DNA of 64,000 bases from Janthinobacterium sp051380735. GTDB lineage: Bacteria; Pseudomonadota; Gammaproteobacteria; Burkholderiales; Burkholderiaceae_D. A program made the translations under genes and the position numbers. Below, one piece after another: positions 52,089 through 61,532 of this stretch. The stretch is taken from positions 744,001-808,000 of the forward strand of contig NZ_JBNYXQ010000001.1 of the NCBI RefSeq assembly GCF_051380735.1. Direction: 5' to 3'. The notes under the pieces were generated by a model that saw nothing but the letters and a program-made list of their open reading frames with translations, did no database searches and was not told where the DNA came from. Numbering within the stretch: the first letter of the stretch is position 1; every line of letters begins with the position of its first letter.

Positions 52089-53909
52089 TCAGTCTTCCGG
52101 GCAGAGCACTTCCTGCTCGTTAAACAGCGTCATGGGCACGCGCTGGCCATCGACTTCCAGCTCGCGCACTGTCGGCGGCACCAGCGCAAACTCGCCGGCC
52201 TGCAGTTTTTCACGCAGCCGCTTGCAGCGCAGGATGTTGCCCGGAATCTGCCCGCGCGCATACCAGCCGCCCTCTTCCTTTTCCGCCAGCAAGACCGAGG
52301 TCGCGCGTGGATCATTGCTGATCAGCAGCACCTCCTGGCGGCCATCGCCATCAAAATCTAGCAGATAGGCATCACATTGCTGCCCTGCCCGCTTCAAACA
52401 GGCGGGCAGGCGCCAGCCTGGTTCTGCCTGGCTCCAGTCCTGCTGCAAGAAACTGGCTGGCAGCTTGCTGGTGGCCGGACGCATGGTCAGGTTGATCGCC
52501 ACGTCACTAAGCGCACCGCTGTCATCGAAGCGGTCCTCGCGCTGCAGCACCGCTTCGGCGCGCGCACGGATCACGGCCGCCTCCGGGCCCTTGTAATGCT
52601 TGAGTTCCTGCAAGGCCGCCTGGCCATAGCGGGCGCCCTGGAAACGCAGGTACTCAAAATCAAACTTGTCAGCGCTGACCTGGCCGCTATTCAAACGCGC
52701 CATCTGGCTCGCTACCGACAAGCGGGCCGGATCCATCAGCGGCGTCAGCAATACCAGCATCACCAGCAAGGCGATGAACGTCGTGCCGACGTTGACATTG
52801 GCGATCCAGTTGAGCCAGTCGCCATACTTGCTCGCTGCCCAGGCATAGCCTGCCGCGTAGCAGCTGGCCACCAGCAGGCAGGCGCCAGCGATGATGCGCT
52901 CGGAGGTCCAGCCATGCGCAATAACGCGCAGCATCACGGCATAGATGGCGATGCCGACCAGCCACGGCAACAGCAGGCACGACAGGCGCGTGCCAAAGCG
53001 GATGCCGCGCGCCACGCCCAGGCCCGCCTCGCCATTCTGGAAGGCGGCATTGATCAGTACCACCAGCAAGCCGGCCATCCCGAGCAAGACGGAGGCCGCA
53101 TGGCGCGTGGCCCACAGGCGCTCGAAGCCGATAAACGGCAAGGTGAGCAGGAAACCGGCCACCAGCACGGCAGCGATCGGCATCAGCCACGACAGCAGCA
53201 CCAGCAGCAAGGTGCGGATACCGCGCACGATGGATGGGCGCACATCGGTAATATGGACGGCAAACGAGAACGCAAAGCACAGCACGGGGATCATGAACCA
53301 GGCCTGGCCCAGCAGTTTTTTGAGGAAATTGAGCTTGATCAACAGGAACAACTGCCCGCCCAGCCACAGCACCAGCCACAGTACGCCCACGAACAGCAAC
53401 GAGAACAGCAACTGGATGCCAAGCTTCCAGGCGATTTCAAAATACGTCGGATAGCTGGCCAGGCGCCGCCCGTCCTGTGCGCTGGCCAGCACCAGGGCAT
53501 GGGCCATGTAAAAACCCACCACGCAAAAGCCAAACAACTGCGCCGAGATCACGCGCAGCGGCGCGCCGGGCTTGTAGCCGCCCCAGATAACCTGCTCGGC
53601 GCCACGCGACACATCATGCAGCGCCAGCACCGTCAATACCAGCGACGCGCCCGCCATCCATACGCCGATGCGGCGCAGCGACATATGGCCCAGGCTGGAT
53701 ACCAGCAGCACCGGCAACAGCAAACCCATCAGTATCAGCGGCGCCAGCAAGTATGGCTCGGTGGCGGGCCATGCCTTGTCCTGTGCGGTGCTGTACAGCC
53801 AGTACAACAGCAGGCCCTGCAGCAAACCTGCCACCAGGCGCGTGACGGCGATGCGCGGCGCCACCACCGGATCAAGTAAAACAGTCGGGTTCCCAGTCGC
53901 AGCTTGCAT
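52089..53909 (-). CDS. DUF4153 multi-pass membrane protein
   Basis: 606 residues. About twelve hydrophobic segments fill the first 400 residues. A soluble C-terminal domain (about 410-606) contains LDFDGDGRQEVLLIS, similar to an FG-GAP/VCBS calcium-binding motif. Matches the DUF4153 family by general layout. Function unknown. It is convergent with motA (10-bp gap). Confidence 0.75.
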   Translation of the reverse strand: MQAATGNPTVLLDPVVAPRIAVTRLVAGLLQGLLLYWLYSTAQDKAWPATEPYLLAPLILMGLLLPVLLVSSLGHMSLRRIGVWMAGASLVLTVLALHDVSRGAEQVIWGGYKPGAPLRVISAQLFGFCVVGFYMAHALVLASAQDGRRLASYPTYFEIAWKLGIQLLFSLLFVGVLWLVLWLGGQLFLLIKLNFLKKLLGQAWFMIPVLCFAFSFAVHITDVRPSIVRGIRTLLLVLLSWLMPIAAVLVAGFLLTLPFIGFERLWATRHAASVLLGMAGLLVVLINAAFQNGEAGLGVARGIRFGTRLSCLLLPWLVGIAIYAVMLRVIAHGWTSERIIAGACLLVASCYAAGYAWAASKYGDWLNWIANVNVGTTFIALLVMLVLLTPLMDPARLSVASQMARLNSGQVSADKFDFEYLRFQGARYGQAALQELKHYKGPEAAVIRARAEAVLQREDRFDDSGALSDVAINLTMRPATSKLPASFLQQDWSQAEPGWRLPACLKRAGQQCDAYLLDFDGDGRQEVLLISNDPRATSVLLAEKEEGGWYARGQIPGNILRCKRLREKLQAGEFALVPPTVRELEVDGQRVPMTLFNEQEVLCPED

Positions 53910-53971
53910 GCCTGTCCTTTATTGTCTGATGCGCCATTGTCCGGGCATTATTGCATTTCGTTATGCCTGCC

Positions 53972-54370
53972 TCAAGCCGGATCGCGCAGCGGCAAGCTTT
54001 GCGCCAGTCCCCAGGCCAGTTCCGGCACGATAAACAGCCACATTACGGGTTCGCCCGTGACCAGCAGCGCCCAGCCCATCCACAAGGAAAACAGATAGCG
54101 GGCAGCCGCGTCGTAGCGGCCGAAGCGCGGCTGCGGATCGACCATGCGCAGCGCCGACCAGACCAATACTACGCTGCCCAGCAGGCAGCCGACCAGCAGA
54201 TGAAACGGTTCGAACAGCGGCAGGGGCGCGCCACCGAGCCGCACGTTAAGGACGCTCAACTGATCGCGCAACAGCAGCAAGCTCCACGGCGTGAAAAACG
54301 CGCCCGTCATCAATACATCATAGATGGCGCTGGCGCGTACCACGCGGCGAAACGAGGCAAAGGAAAACAT
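53972..54370 (-). CDS. Small membrane protein under MerR-type control
   Basis: 132 residues with about four hydrophobic segments (about 12-35, 50-72, 85-105, 110-125). No family recognised. It is divergent from the merR-like gene, and its promoter has the over-long spacer and dyad typical of MerR targets, so it is probably the effector gene of that regulator. Confidence 0.7.
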   Translation of the reverse strand: MFSFASFRRVVRASAIYDVLMTGAFFTPWSLLLLRDQLSVLNVRLGGAPLPLFEPFHLLVGCLLGSVVLVWSALRMVDPQPRFGRYDAAARYLFSLWMGWALLVTGEPVMWLFIVPELAWGLAQSLPLRDPA

Positions 54371-54399
54371 CGGCGTACTCCTGTGAAATAAAGACGGCC

Positions 54400-54431
54400 A
54401 TGCTAAAGCGTGGAGTACACTCCAGGGTCAA
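54400..54431 (-). promoter_or_regulatory. MerR-type promoter and operator for the divergent membrane protein gene
   Basis: On the minus strand TTGACC (54426-54431) and TAGCAT (54400-54405) are 20 bp apart, longer than the usual 17 and typical of MerR-activated promoters. The spacer contains the dyad TGGAGT-AC-ACTCCA (54411-54424). Confidence 0.72.
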
Positions 54432-54452
54432 GCACTTTTAACGGAGAAAGCC

Positions 54453-54836
54453 ATGCGGATAGGCGCCATGGCGCAGGCCACGGGATTGAGCCGTGACACC
54501 CTGCGCTTCTATGAAAAACGCGGTTTGCTGCGCGCGCGGCGCGGCGCCAACGGCTACCGCGACTATCCGCCCGAGGCGCTCGACTGGCTGCGCTATCTGC
54601 GCACGGCGCAGGAACTGGGCTTTACCCTGGCAGAAATCGAAGCCGACATGCCGCTGCTGGGGGCACCGGACACACCCGAAACGGCCGCCCTGCTGCACGC
54701 GGCGCTGACGCGCAAACTGGCCAGTATCGACGCGCGCATCGCCGGCCTGGCACGGCTGCGCGGCGAGCTGGCGCGGCGACTGGGAGAACAGATGCAGGAC
54801 TGTCCGCTGCGGGGAGCACCTGATGCCACTGCTTAA
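54453..54836 (+). CDS. MerR family transcriptional regulator
   Basis: 127 residues. N-terminal winged helix MRIGAMAQATGLSRDTLRFY followed by KRGLL and GYRDYPPEAL, then a dimerisation coiled coil (about 75-115). The C-terminus has only one Cys (QDCPLRGAP), so metal sensing by a two-Cys site is not evident. The dyad in the spacer of the divergent promoter fits MerR action. Overlaps the next gene by 14 bp. Confidence 0.9.
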   Translation: MRIGAMAQATGLSRDTLRFYEKRGLLRARRGANGYRDYPPEALDWLRYLRTAQELGFTLAEIEADMPLLGAPDTPETAALLHAALTRKLASIDARIAGLARLRGELARRLGEQMQDCPLRGAPDATA

Positions 54837-55239
54837 GTTCCTGCCTTTGCTGCTGATGCTGGCGGCGGAGGCAGCCAGGGCGGAGCTGGCCTGCGGCGAT
54901 TTGCTGGCAACGCTGAAAGAAAAGCCCGCCTACCTCGTCTACCAGGGCTGCAAACAGGAAATGGCGCTGCAGGACCAGCCGTATGTGGCGCGCTACCTGA
55001 TTGAGGGCAGGCATGCGCAGCAGGCGGAACAGTATCTGCGGCGCAACTACGGCCTGCCACCACTGAAGCGCTATTGCTGCATGTGGGACAGCTCACCGCA
55101 TTTCTGGCGCGACCGCCGCACCGGCATCGGCTATGTGCTGGTGATGGCCTCGGGCGAGACGCTGGTGCGCACGCGCGAAGCCTGGCCGAAAATCGATGAC
55201 TTCGAACTCAAGGTCAGTGCCTACGCAAGCGACCCTTGA
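54823..55239 (+). CDS. Exported small protein (DUF4952-like)
   Basis: 138 residues with signal peptide (LLLMLAAEAARA) and the pattern CGDLLATLKEKPAYLVYQGC, which I associate with DUF4952 from memory. Four or five Cys after the signal could form disulfides. It overlaps merR by 14 bp, so is likely cotranscribed. Confidence 0.65.
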   Translation: MPLLKFLPLLLMLAAEAARAELACGDLLATLKEKPAYLVYQGCKQEMALQDQPYVARYLIEGRHAQQAEQYLRRNYGLPPLKRYCCMWDSSPHFWRDRRTGIGYVLVMASGETLVRTREAWPKIDDFELKVSAYASDP

Positions 55240-55244
55240 GGCGA

Positions 55245-55739
55245 TCAGTTCAGTTCGTGGCCGGCTACCAGTACACCATCGGCATCGGCATAAATCCAGT
55301 TCCCCGGTGACACCGCAACGCCGCTGACATGCACGCGTACGTCGCGCTGGCCGGCGCCGGTCTTGCCGCTTTTGCGCGGATGCGTGGCCAGTGCCCGCAC
55401 GCCGATCTGGCAGACGTTGATTTCATCGCAGTCGCGGATGCAGCCATCGACCACGATACCGGCCCAGCCATTGAGTTCGGCCAGTGCGCCCAACTGGCCG
55501 CCCACGAGTGCGCAGCGCAGGCTGCCACCGCCATCGATTACCAGCACATGGCCCTGGCCCGGCATTTCCAGGGTGCTGCGCACGAGGGCATTGTCTTCAT
55601 GCACTTTCAAGGTGGTGGCCGGGCCGCAGAAACGCGCTTTCTGGCCGAACGAGCGATACACGGGCGGCAAGACGGCCAGCGTGCCATCTGCCAGCATGGA
55701 GGCGTAATCGTCGCACAGGTCGGTGGTGGCAAAAGTCAT
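55245..55739 (-). CDS. RraA-like protein / 4-hydroxy-4-methyl-2-oxoglutarate aldolase family
   Basis: 164 residues with MTFATTDLCDDYASML, the GGGSLRCALVGGQLG loop and GCIRDCDEI, whose Arg-Asp pair is the catalytic/metal element of the aldolase form. E. coli RraA lacks parts of this site and regulates RNase E. The presence of the RDCDE element keeps aldolase activity possible here. Start is the ATG at 55739. Confidence 0.85.
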   Translation of the reverse strand: MTFATTDLCDDYASMLADGTLAVLPPVYRSFGQKARFCGPATTLKVHEDNALVRSTLEMPGQGHVLVIDGGGSLRCALVGGQLGALAELNGWAGIVVDGCIRDCDEINVCQIGVRALATHPRKSGKTGAGQRDVRVHVSGVAVSPGNWIYADADGVLVAGHELN

Positions 55740-55773
55740 GGCAGCTCCAGTGTCTATACTTGTAGTCCTGATT

Positions 55774-56994
55774 TTATGCCTTTTGCAGCGCCACCGCGCG
55801 CGTTTTTCCACCGACCCCGACCGCCGTGGCAATCGCCAGCGCCTGGAACACGCCGATGAACACGAATACCAGCGCCGGCTGGTCGCCATCCATCAGTGCG
55901 CCGAACAGCAAGGGCCCCACGGCCAGGCCACTGTCGAGACCCGAATACACCACACCATATACGCGGCCGGTGGCGTTAGGCGGCGCCGCTGCGCGTATCA
56001 TCAGGTCGCGCGACGGCCCGGCCACGCCGGACGTCAGGCCGATGGCGCCCATCAGCACCACCGCGCCCCAGGCCGGTACCAGGTTCATGCCCAGCAATAC
56101 CGCCAGCAGGGCCGCCGCCGAAAAGGCGATCGCCACATTGCGGTCCGGATGGGTGCTGCGTGCACCGACCACGCCGCCGGCCGCCATGCCAACCGCCGAG
56201 GCCAGCATATAGGCCATGTAGGCGCTGGTCGCCAGCGCCAGGCTCATGCCATACAGTTTCACCAGCGCCACGCTGGCAAAACTCTGGATACCACCCAGCG
56301 CAATCGCCGTGATAAAAAAGAAGGCAAAGCACATCCAGACGGCCGGCAGGCGCAGGAACGACAGCGTGCCTTCAGCCGGCGCGGCGCCCTTTACAGCAGC
56401 CACCGGCTTGAGCGGCTCGGGGCGAATGGCGTGACGGTTCAGGAACAGGACCAGCAGCACGCCAAACGGCAGTACCGAGGCGCTCATCAAGGCCACCCGC
56501 CAGTCATAGTGGGTGGCCACATACGTCATGAACACGGGCGCCAGCGCCCAGCCGATATTGCCGCTGATGCCATGCATGGAAAAGCCATACGCCACGCGCG
56601 CCGCCGACACGCGCTGGTTCAGTATCGTGTAGTCGGCCGGGTGGAACACGCTGTTGCCGGCACCGGCCAGCATGGCGCCCAGCATCAAAGCTGTATAGCT
56701 GTGCGCCTGGGCCAGCGCAAGGGCCGATACGCCCAGCAGGAAAACCCCGGAAAACAGCACGGTGCGCGCGCCGAAACGGTCGACCACGAAGCCGGCCAGT
56801 GCCTGGCCCACGCCCGAGATAATGAAAAACACCGTCATCAAGAGGCCCAGCTCCGCGTAGCTGAGGTCGAAAGCGGGTTTCAGCCAGACGAACAGCGCCG
56901 CCAGGATCAAATGATAAAAATGCGATACGCCGTGCGCCAGGCCGACCAGGCCGATCACGCGCGCGTCGCTGCGCAAGGTGCTTGTGCTTGTCAT
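55774..56994 (-). CDS. MFS transporter
   Basis: 406 residues with twelve hydrophobic segments. GLAHGVSHFYHLILAALF at the N-terminus and DRFGARTVLFSG after the second helix are typical of the fosmidomycin-resistance-like MFS branch. The substrate is unknown. Start is the ATG at 56994 with GGGGATG before it. It is divergent from an AraC-type regulator that probably controls it. Confidence 0.9.
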   Translation of the reverse strand: MTSTSTLRSDARVIGLVGLAHGVSHFYHLILAALFVWLKPAFDLSYAELGLLMTVFFIISGVGQALAGFVVDRFGARTVLFSGVFLLGVSALALAQAHSYTALMLGAMLAGAGNSVFHPADYTILNQRVSAARVAYGFSMHGISGNIGWALAPVFMTYVATHYDWRVALMSASVLPFGVLLVLFLNRHAIRPEPLKPVAAVKGAAPAEGTLSFLRLPAVWMCFAFFFITAIALGGIQSFASVALVKLYGMSLALATSAYMAYMLASAVGMAAGGVVGARSTHPDRNVAIAFSAAALLAVLLGMNLVPAWGAVVLMGAIGLTSGVAGPSRDLMIRAAAPPNATGRVYGVVYSGLDSGLAVGPLLFGALMDGDQPALVFVFIGVFQALAIATAVGVGGKTRAVALQKA

Positions 56995-57094
56995 GTCATC
57001 CCCTGATTGATACTTGTCAGCTTGCAGTGTATGCAAATTACTATCGCCTGTTTTCCGATAGAATGACATTCTTTATCGACTTTCTGCCAAGCTG

Positions 57095-57928
57095 ATGGCC
57101 GTTCCCATTTTTCGCCATACCCGCATGTGCCCGCCACGCGAAGCACCCAGCGCGGCCGTCCCCGTGACCATGATCGCGCGCGACCTGCAGCCCGATGAAT
57201 TCCTGCTGCCGCACAGCCATCCGTGGGGCCAGGTGACCCTGGCGCTGGAAGGCGTGCTGCGCATTACCGCGCTGGGCAGCAGCTGGATCCTGCCGCCGAT
57301 GCGCGCCATCTGGATCGCGCCGAATGTCGAACATGAAGTAACGATGCTGGAGAAAACCAGGCTGCGCCCGCTGTGCGTGCTGGCCGAGCGCGCGCCGTTT
57401 GCCGGCCGCGACTGCAAGGTACTGGAAGTATCCGGCCTGCTACGCCAGCTGATCATGGCGCTGGAGCAACTCGATCCGGGCCAGGAACCGGTACGTGTAG
57501 CACTGTTGGCCGAATTGATCCTTGATGAATTGAAACGCTCGGCGACGCGCCCGATCCGCGTGCCCTTGCCGACCGACAAGCGTTTGAAAACCCTGTGCGC
57601 CAGCCTGATCGACCAGCCCGGCTCGAACCAGACGCTGGAACACTGGGCGCACGTGGTGGGCGCCTCGGAGCGTACCCTGGCGCGGCTGTTCGAACGGGAA
57701 TTGGGGCTGAGTTTTGGCCAGTGGCGCCAGCAGGTGCGCCTGGCACACGCGGCGCCGCTGATCGCGCGCGGCGTGCCGTTGTCGCAGGTGGCCGAAGAAC
57801 TGGGCTATGCCAGCCAGTCGGCGTTTTCGGCCATGTTCAAGAAAACCTTCGGCAGTTCGCCGTCAGCGTTTTTTGCCGACCGGAGCCAGCACAAGGCTGG
57901 CGCCAGGTCAGGCCATGAAGTCGAATAG
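57095..57928 (+). CDS. AraC family transcriptional regulator with cupin domain
   Basis: 277 residues. Cupin-like sensor at about 20-110 (LLPHSHPWGQVTLALEG), then AraC-type HTH at about 165-270 with SERTLARLFERELGLSFGQW and SQVAEELGYASQSAFSAMFK. It is divergent from the MFS transporter (100 bp), the usual arrangement for local control. Its 3' end overlaps fliD by 21 bp. Confidence 0.9.
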   Translation: MAVPIFRHTRMCPPREAPSAAVPVTMIARDLQPDEFLLPHSHPWGQVTLALEGVLRITALGSSWILPPMRAIWIAPNVEHEVTMLEKTRLRPLCVLAERAPFAGRDCKVLEVSGLLRQLIMALEQLDPGQEPVRVALLAELILDELKRSATRPIRVPLPTDKRLKTLCASLIDQPGSNQTLEHWAHVVGASERTLARLFERELGLSFGQWRQQVRLAHAAPLIARGVPLSQVAEELGYASQSAFSAMFKKTFGSSPSAFFADRSQHKAGARSGHEVE

Positions 57929-59284
57929 CGAATTTTTACCGGTATAACCAGGCAGTACGGAACCGATACCCATCTGTTCCTGCGCCGAATACAGTTTCAC
58001 CAGCGCTTCGGCCTGCGCCGTCAATGCCTTGGCCAGCTCGGCCTTCTTGGTGTTGAGGGTGGTAATTTCCTTGCCGACGGTTTGCACTTCCTTGGTAATC
58101 ATGCTGCTGGTGCCAGTGAGCTCGCCGATCTTGCTGCCGAACTGGTCGGCCACGCCTTTGCCGTTGTTGGTAAACAGCTTGCTGACGGCGTCGGGATCGG
58201 CCTCGATGGCGGACTTGAGTTTCTTTTCGTCCATCACGAGTTCGCCGCTCTTGCCGAGCGTGATGCCGGCGCTGGCCAGCACCGATACCGGCACGCCATT
58301 GCTGGCCGTGCGCAGTACCTGCGACATTTGCGTGCTGACCTGTTTCAGCGCCGTGTCGTATTTCAGGTCGCCATCCTGCAGGCTCTGCATTTTGGTGTTG
58401 AGCTCGTTGTAGGCATTGACGAAGCTGGCGACATTGCTGGCAATCTGGCTGCTGTCCTTGGCCACCACCAGATTGGTCTCGCCCTTGGCTTTCAGCTCGA
58501 CCGTCACGCCGTCGATGGCGCTGCCCAAGGTATTGCTGGCGCTCTTGACTTCCTTGCCGGCCACGGTGGCCAGCGCGTCCTGCGCCGCCGCTGTCTGCTG
58601 CATGCCCTTGCTGGCGCTGGGCGAATAAGTGAGCAGATTGCCGATCGCCGCATCGCCCGTCACGCTGATGCGCATGCTGTTATCAAAGCCGCTCTTGCCG
58701 TTCATGGTCAGCGTGTAGCCGTCCTGGCCCTTGATCACGCTGGCGTCGACGCCGGCTTTTTTCAGCGCTGCGGCAATGCCTTCCAGCGTATTGTTGCTGC
58801 TGTCGATGGTCAAGGTGATGGCCTTGCCGTCACCGGCGGAAAACTGCTTGCCATCAACACTGCCCAGTTCGATCTTGATCTGCGCCGACGCGCCCGTGCC
58901 GATGGCCGTATTCGATGCCTTTTGCGCAGCAGTGGCCAGGGTTTGTCCCTGCGCCAGTTGCTTCACATCGATGGCGTAGCTGCCGTTGACGGCCTTGTCG
59001 TTGGTAGTAGCGCTGACCACGCCAGCCGTGCTGGACGTGGCCGAGGTCGCCAGGCCGCTGCCGCCCATGTTCTGCGCCACGCCCTGGAACTTGGCCAGCG
59101 CCGATTGCAACTGGCCCAGCGCCGACAGTTTGGTCTGGTCGCGCGTCAGGTTGTTATTGAGTTTGGTGACACCAGTATTTTGCGACAGCATCTGCTTTTC
59201 TACCTTGGCATACACTTCAGCCGAGGGTGCAGTCTGGGTGGCCGTATTGGTATAGGGCTTGCTGGTGATAGTGGAGTTGAACAT
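57908..59284 (-). CDS. fliD: Flagellar filament cap protein FliD
   Basis: Caps the growing flagellar filament and aids flagellin insertion. 458 residues with the FliD_N domain (KLNNNLTRDQTKLSALGQLQ) and FliD_C region (ASFVNAYNELNTKMQSLQDG), and a C-terminal coiled coil. It lies alone, without fliC/fliS neighbours. Start is the ATG at 59284. The 3' end overlaps the AraC gene. Confidence 0.88.
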   Translation of the reverse strand: MFNSTITSKPYTNTATQTAPSAEVYAKVEKQMLSQNTGVTKLNNNLTRDQTKLSALGQLQSALAKFQGVAQNMGGSGLATSATSSTAGVVSATTNDKAVNGSYAIDVKQLAQGQTLATAAQKASNTAIGTGASAQIKIELGSVDGKQFSAGDGKAITLTIDSSNNTLEGIAAALKKAGVDASVIKGQDGYTLTMNGKSGFDNSMRISVTGDAAIGNLLTYSPSASKGMQQTAAAQDALATVAGKEVKSASNTLGSAIDGVTVELKAKGETNLVVAKDSSQIASNVASFVNAYNELNTKMQSLQDGDLKYDTALKQVSTQMSQVLRTASNGVPVSVLASAGITLGKSGELVMDEKKLKSAIEADPDAVSKLFTNNGKGVADQFGSKIGELTGTSSMITKEVQTVGKEITTLNTKKAELAKALTAQAEALVKLYSAQEQMGIGSVLPGYTGKNSLFDFMA

Positions 59285-59438
59285 GGTAGGGCATTCCCGT
59301 CGTTGTCGATCACAACACACGGTTCAGTTGATCACCGCGCGCGCCACAGAAAACCTGCTGGCCGCGCCTGGCGCGACAGCAAATTTCTGCTCATTGCTCA
59401 TTATGCAGCATTACTGAAATATCAAACCAGCAAACAGA

Positions 59439-59452
59439 GCAGCTTTTGCTGC
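59439..59452 (-). terminator. Weak hairpin after the PilZ gene
   Basis: GCAGC-TTTT-GCTGC (5-bp stem) lies about 13 bp past the PilZ stop and is followed on the minus strand by TCTGTTTG. Weak terminator candidate. Confidence 0.3.
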
Positions 59453-59464
59453 CCTTCCCGCATT

Positions 59465-59785
59465 TTACCGCATGAACTTTGAAATGGCGCTGCTGACGGC
59501 CATATCGAGCCGCGCAAAACTCAGGCCCACCTTGAAGCCGGCGCTGCTGATGATGCAATGCGACACGCCTACCCTCGCTTCAAGGATATTGGGCTTGCCA
59601 TCATAAAACAATTCGAACAGCACCTTTCCCTGCTTGCCGGCCTGCACCGGTTCGGCCACCAGTACCGACATGCCGGCCGTTCCGACGTCGATGGTGCGTG
59701 CCGCCACAGGGGGAGCGCCATCCATGATTAACATTGCCTTGGCGCGCAGTATCTTGCGCGCGCTCTGCCGTTGTTCTAGTGACAC
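59465..59785 (-). CDS. PilZ domain protein
   Basis: 106 residues. The c-di-GMP-binding pattern is QRQSARK (Arg-x-x-x-Arg near the N-terminus) and DVGTAGMSV (D-x-S/T-x-x-G box). A single PilZ domain with no output domain. Close to fliD, it may tie flagellar function to c-di-GMP level; inferred from neighbourhood. Confidence 0.82.
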   Translation of the reverse strand: MSLEQRQSARKILRAKAMLIMDGAPPVAARTIDVGTAGMSVLVAEPVQAGKQGKVLFELFYDGKPNILEARVGVSHCIISSAGFKVGLSFARLDMAVSSAISKFMR

Positions 59786-59913
59786 TGTATTCGCTCTTCC
59801 AGAAGTTCATGTAACGCGCCATGGCGGCGCGTCTTGATAGGGCGAATATTATAGTTCCAAATAGAAATTTCGTTTAGCTCAACATAAAATGATCAATTAG
59901 ACCGCATCATCAT

Positions 59914-61293
59914 TTATTCGTGATCGCGCAGCTTGTTGAAGGCCTCGTCGATGCGCTCGACGGCAATCACCTTGATACCCTCGATCGGCTGCTTGGGCAA
60001 ATTCGATTTCGGAATCATGGCCAGGGTAAAGCCCAGCTTTGCCGCTTCGCGCAAGCGTTCCTGGCCACGCGGCGCCGGGCGGATTTCACCGGCCAGGCCC
60101 ACTTCGCCGAACACCACCAGGCCGCGCGGCAAGGGTTTGTTGCGCATCGATGAATTAATCGCCAGCAGGACCGCCAGGTCGGCCGCCGGTTCGGTGATCT
60201 TCACGCCACCGACCGCGTTAATAAACACGTCCTGGTCAAATGCGGCGATGCCGGCATGGCGGTGCGCCACGGCCAGCAGCATGGCCAGGCGGTTTTGCTC
60301 CAGGCCAACAGACAAGCGGCGCGCATTCGGTAAATGGCTGGTATCGACCAGCGCCTGGATTTCCACCAGCAAGGGGCGCGTACCTTCTTGCGTCACCATC
60401 ACGCACGAGCCCGGCACCTGGTTGTCGTGCTGCGACAGGAACAGGGCCGAAGGATTCGACACACCCTTCAGGCCTTTTTCCGTCATCGCAAACACGCCCA
60501 GCTCATTGACGGCGCCGAAACGGTTCTTGATGGCGCGCACCAGGCGGAAACTGGAATGGGCGTCGCCCTCGAAATACAGCACCGTGTCGACGATATGTTC
60601 GAGCACGCGCGGGCCGGCCAGCGCGCCCTCTTTCGTCACGTGACCGACCAGGATAATCGTCACACCGGTCTGCTTGGCCGCGCGCGTCAGCTGCGCCGCG
60701 CATTCGCGCACCTGCGCTACCGAACCGGGTGCCGAGCTTAGCGCATCGGAATACACCGTCTGTATCGAATCGATCACCACCACTTCGGGTTTCAGGTCAT
60801 GCAAGGTAGCAAGGATTTTTTCCAGCTGTATCTCGGCCTGCAACTTCAGCTCCTTGGCGTCGATCAACAGGCGCTTGGCGCGCAAGGCGATCTGCGCGCC
60901 CGATTCTTCGCCGCTGACATACAGCACGCGCTTGTGGTGCGACATATTGGCCAGCGCCTGCAGCAGCAAGGTCGACTTGCCGATGCCAGGGTCGCCGCCG
61001 ATCAGCACCACGCCGCCGGCCACCATGCCGCCACCAAGTACGCGATCGAATTCCTCGATGCCGGTGCCGAAACGCGGTACGTCGATGGCGTCGATATCGT
61101 CGAGCGACAACACCGGCGCCGTTTGCGCCAGCGACATATGCTGTGGATTGGAATAGCGGTTATTGCCGGGCGCCGCATCGGCCACCGTTTCCACCATGGT
61201 GTTCCATTGATTGCAGGAGGTGCACTGCCCCATCCATTTATTGCTGATGGCGCCGCAATCGCTGCAGGTGTAATTGGTCTTGGCTTTGGCCAT
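59914..61293 (-). CDS. radA: DNA repair protein RadA
   Basis: Hexameric helicase-like ATPase that helps branch migration in recombination. 459 residues. N-terminal zinc finger (Cys10, Cys13, Cys24, Cys27), Walker A GGDPGIGKST at 99-108, the RadA KNRFG motif, and the C-terminal Lon-like domain. I start at the ATG at 61293 (MAKAKTNYTC). A predicted LexA site lies 21 bp upstream. Confidence 0.96.
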   Translation of the reverse strand: MAKAKTNYTCSDCGAISNKWMGQCTSCNQWNTMVETVADAAPGNNRYSNPQHMSLAQTAPVLSLDDIDAIDVPRFGTGIEEFDRVLGGGMVAGGVVLIGGDPGIGKSTLLLQALANMSHHKRVLYVSGEESGAQIALRAKRLLIDAKELKLQAEIQLEKILATLHDLKPEVVVIDSIQTVYSDALSSAPGSVAQVRECAAQLTRAAKQTGVTIILVGHVTKEGALAGPRVLEHIVDTVLYFEGDAHSSFRLVRAIKNRFGAVNELGVFAMTEKGLKGVSNPSALFLSQHDNQVPGSCVMVTQEGTRPLLVEIQALVDTSHLPNARRLSVGLEQNRLAMLLAVAHRHAGIAAFDQDVFINAVGGVKITEPAADLAVLLAINSSMRNKPLPRGLVVFGEVGLAGEIRPAPRGQERLREAAKLGFTLAMIPKSNLPKQPIEGIKVIAVERIDEAFNKLRDHE

Positions 61294-61313
61294 GGAATAG
61301 ATCGCCTTTAAAT

Positions 61314-61333
61314 AACTGGTTATATATACAGTA
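61314..61333. promoter_or_regulatory. LexA-type SOS box upstream of radA
   Basis: AACTGGTTATATATACAGTA matches 17 of 20 positions of the E. coli consensus TACTG(TA)5CAGTA, with both CTG and CAG half-sites intact and ten bases apart. It lies just downstream of a minus-strand -10-like TATACT with a -35 of GTGACG at 17 bp. The divergent lplT gene is 200 bp away. Confidence 0.7.
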
Positions 61334-61532
61334 TATACAATCATGGCGATCGCGTCACCTTGAGATCGACGCCACGTCATTTACAAAATATTCATGAATA
61401 TATGCATTTTTACCATAGCAAAGAATTTAATTAAGTCTTAAGCAATTCAGCTAAAACGGGTAGTCCCGAACTTGGGGGTTGCCGTTTTTTCGTGGTATAA
61501 AGCAAGCCAGATATGATTTCAGGCAATCCAGA

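Noticed and set aside
61294..61380. N-terminal extension of RadA
   Set aside because: It would place the zinc finger 29 residues later than normal and would cover the LexA-like site with coding sequence.
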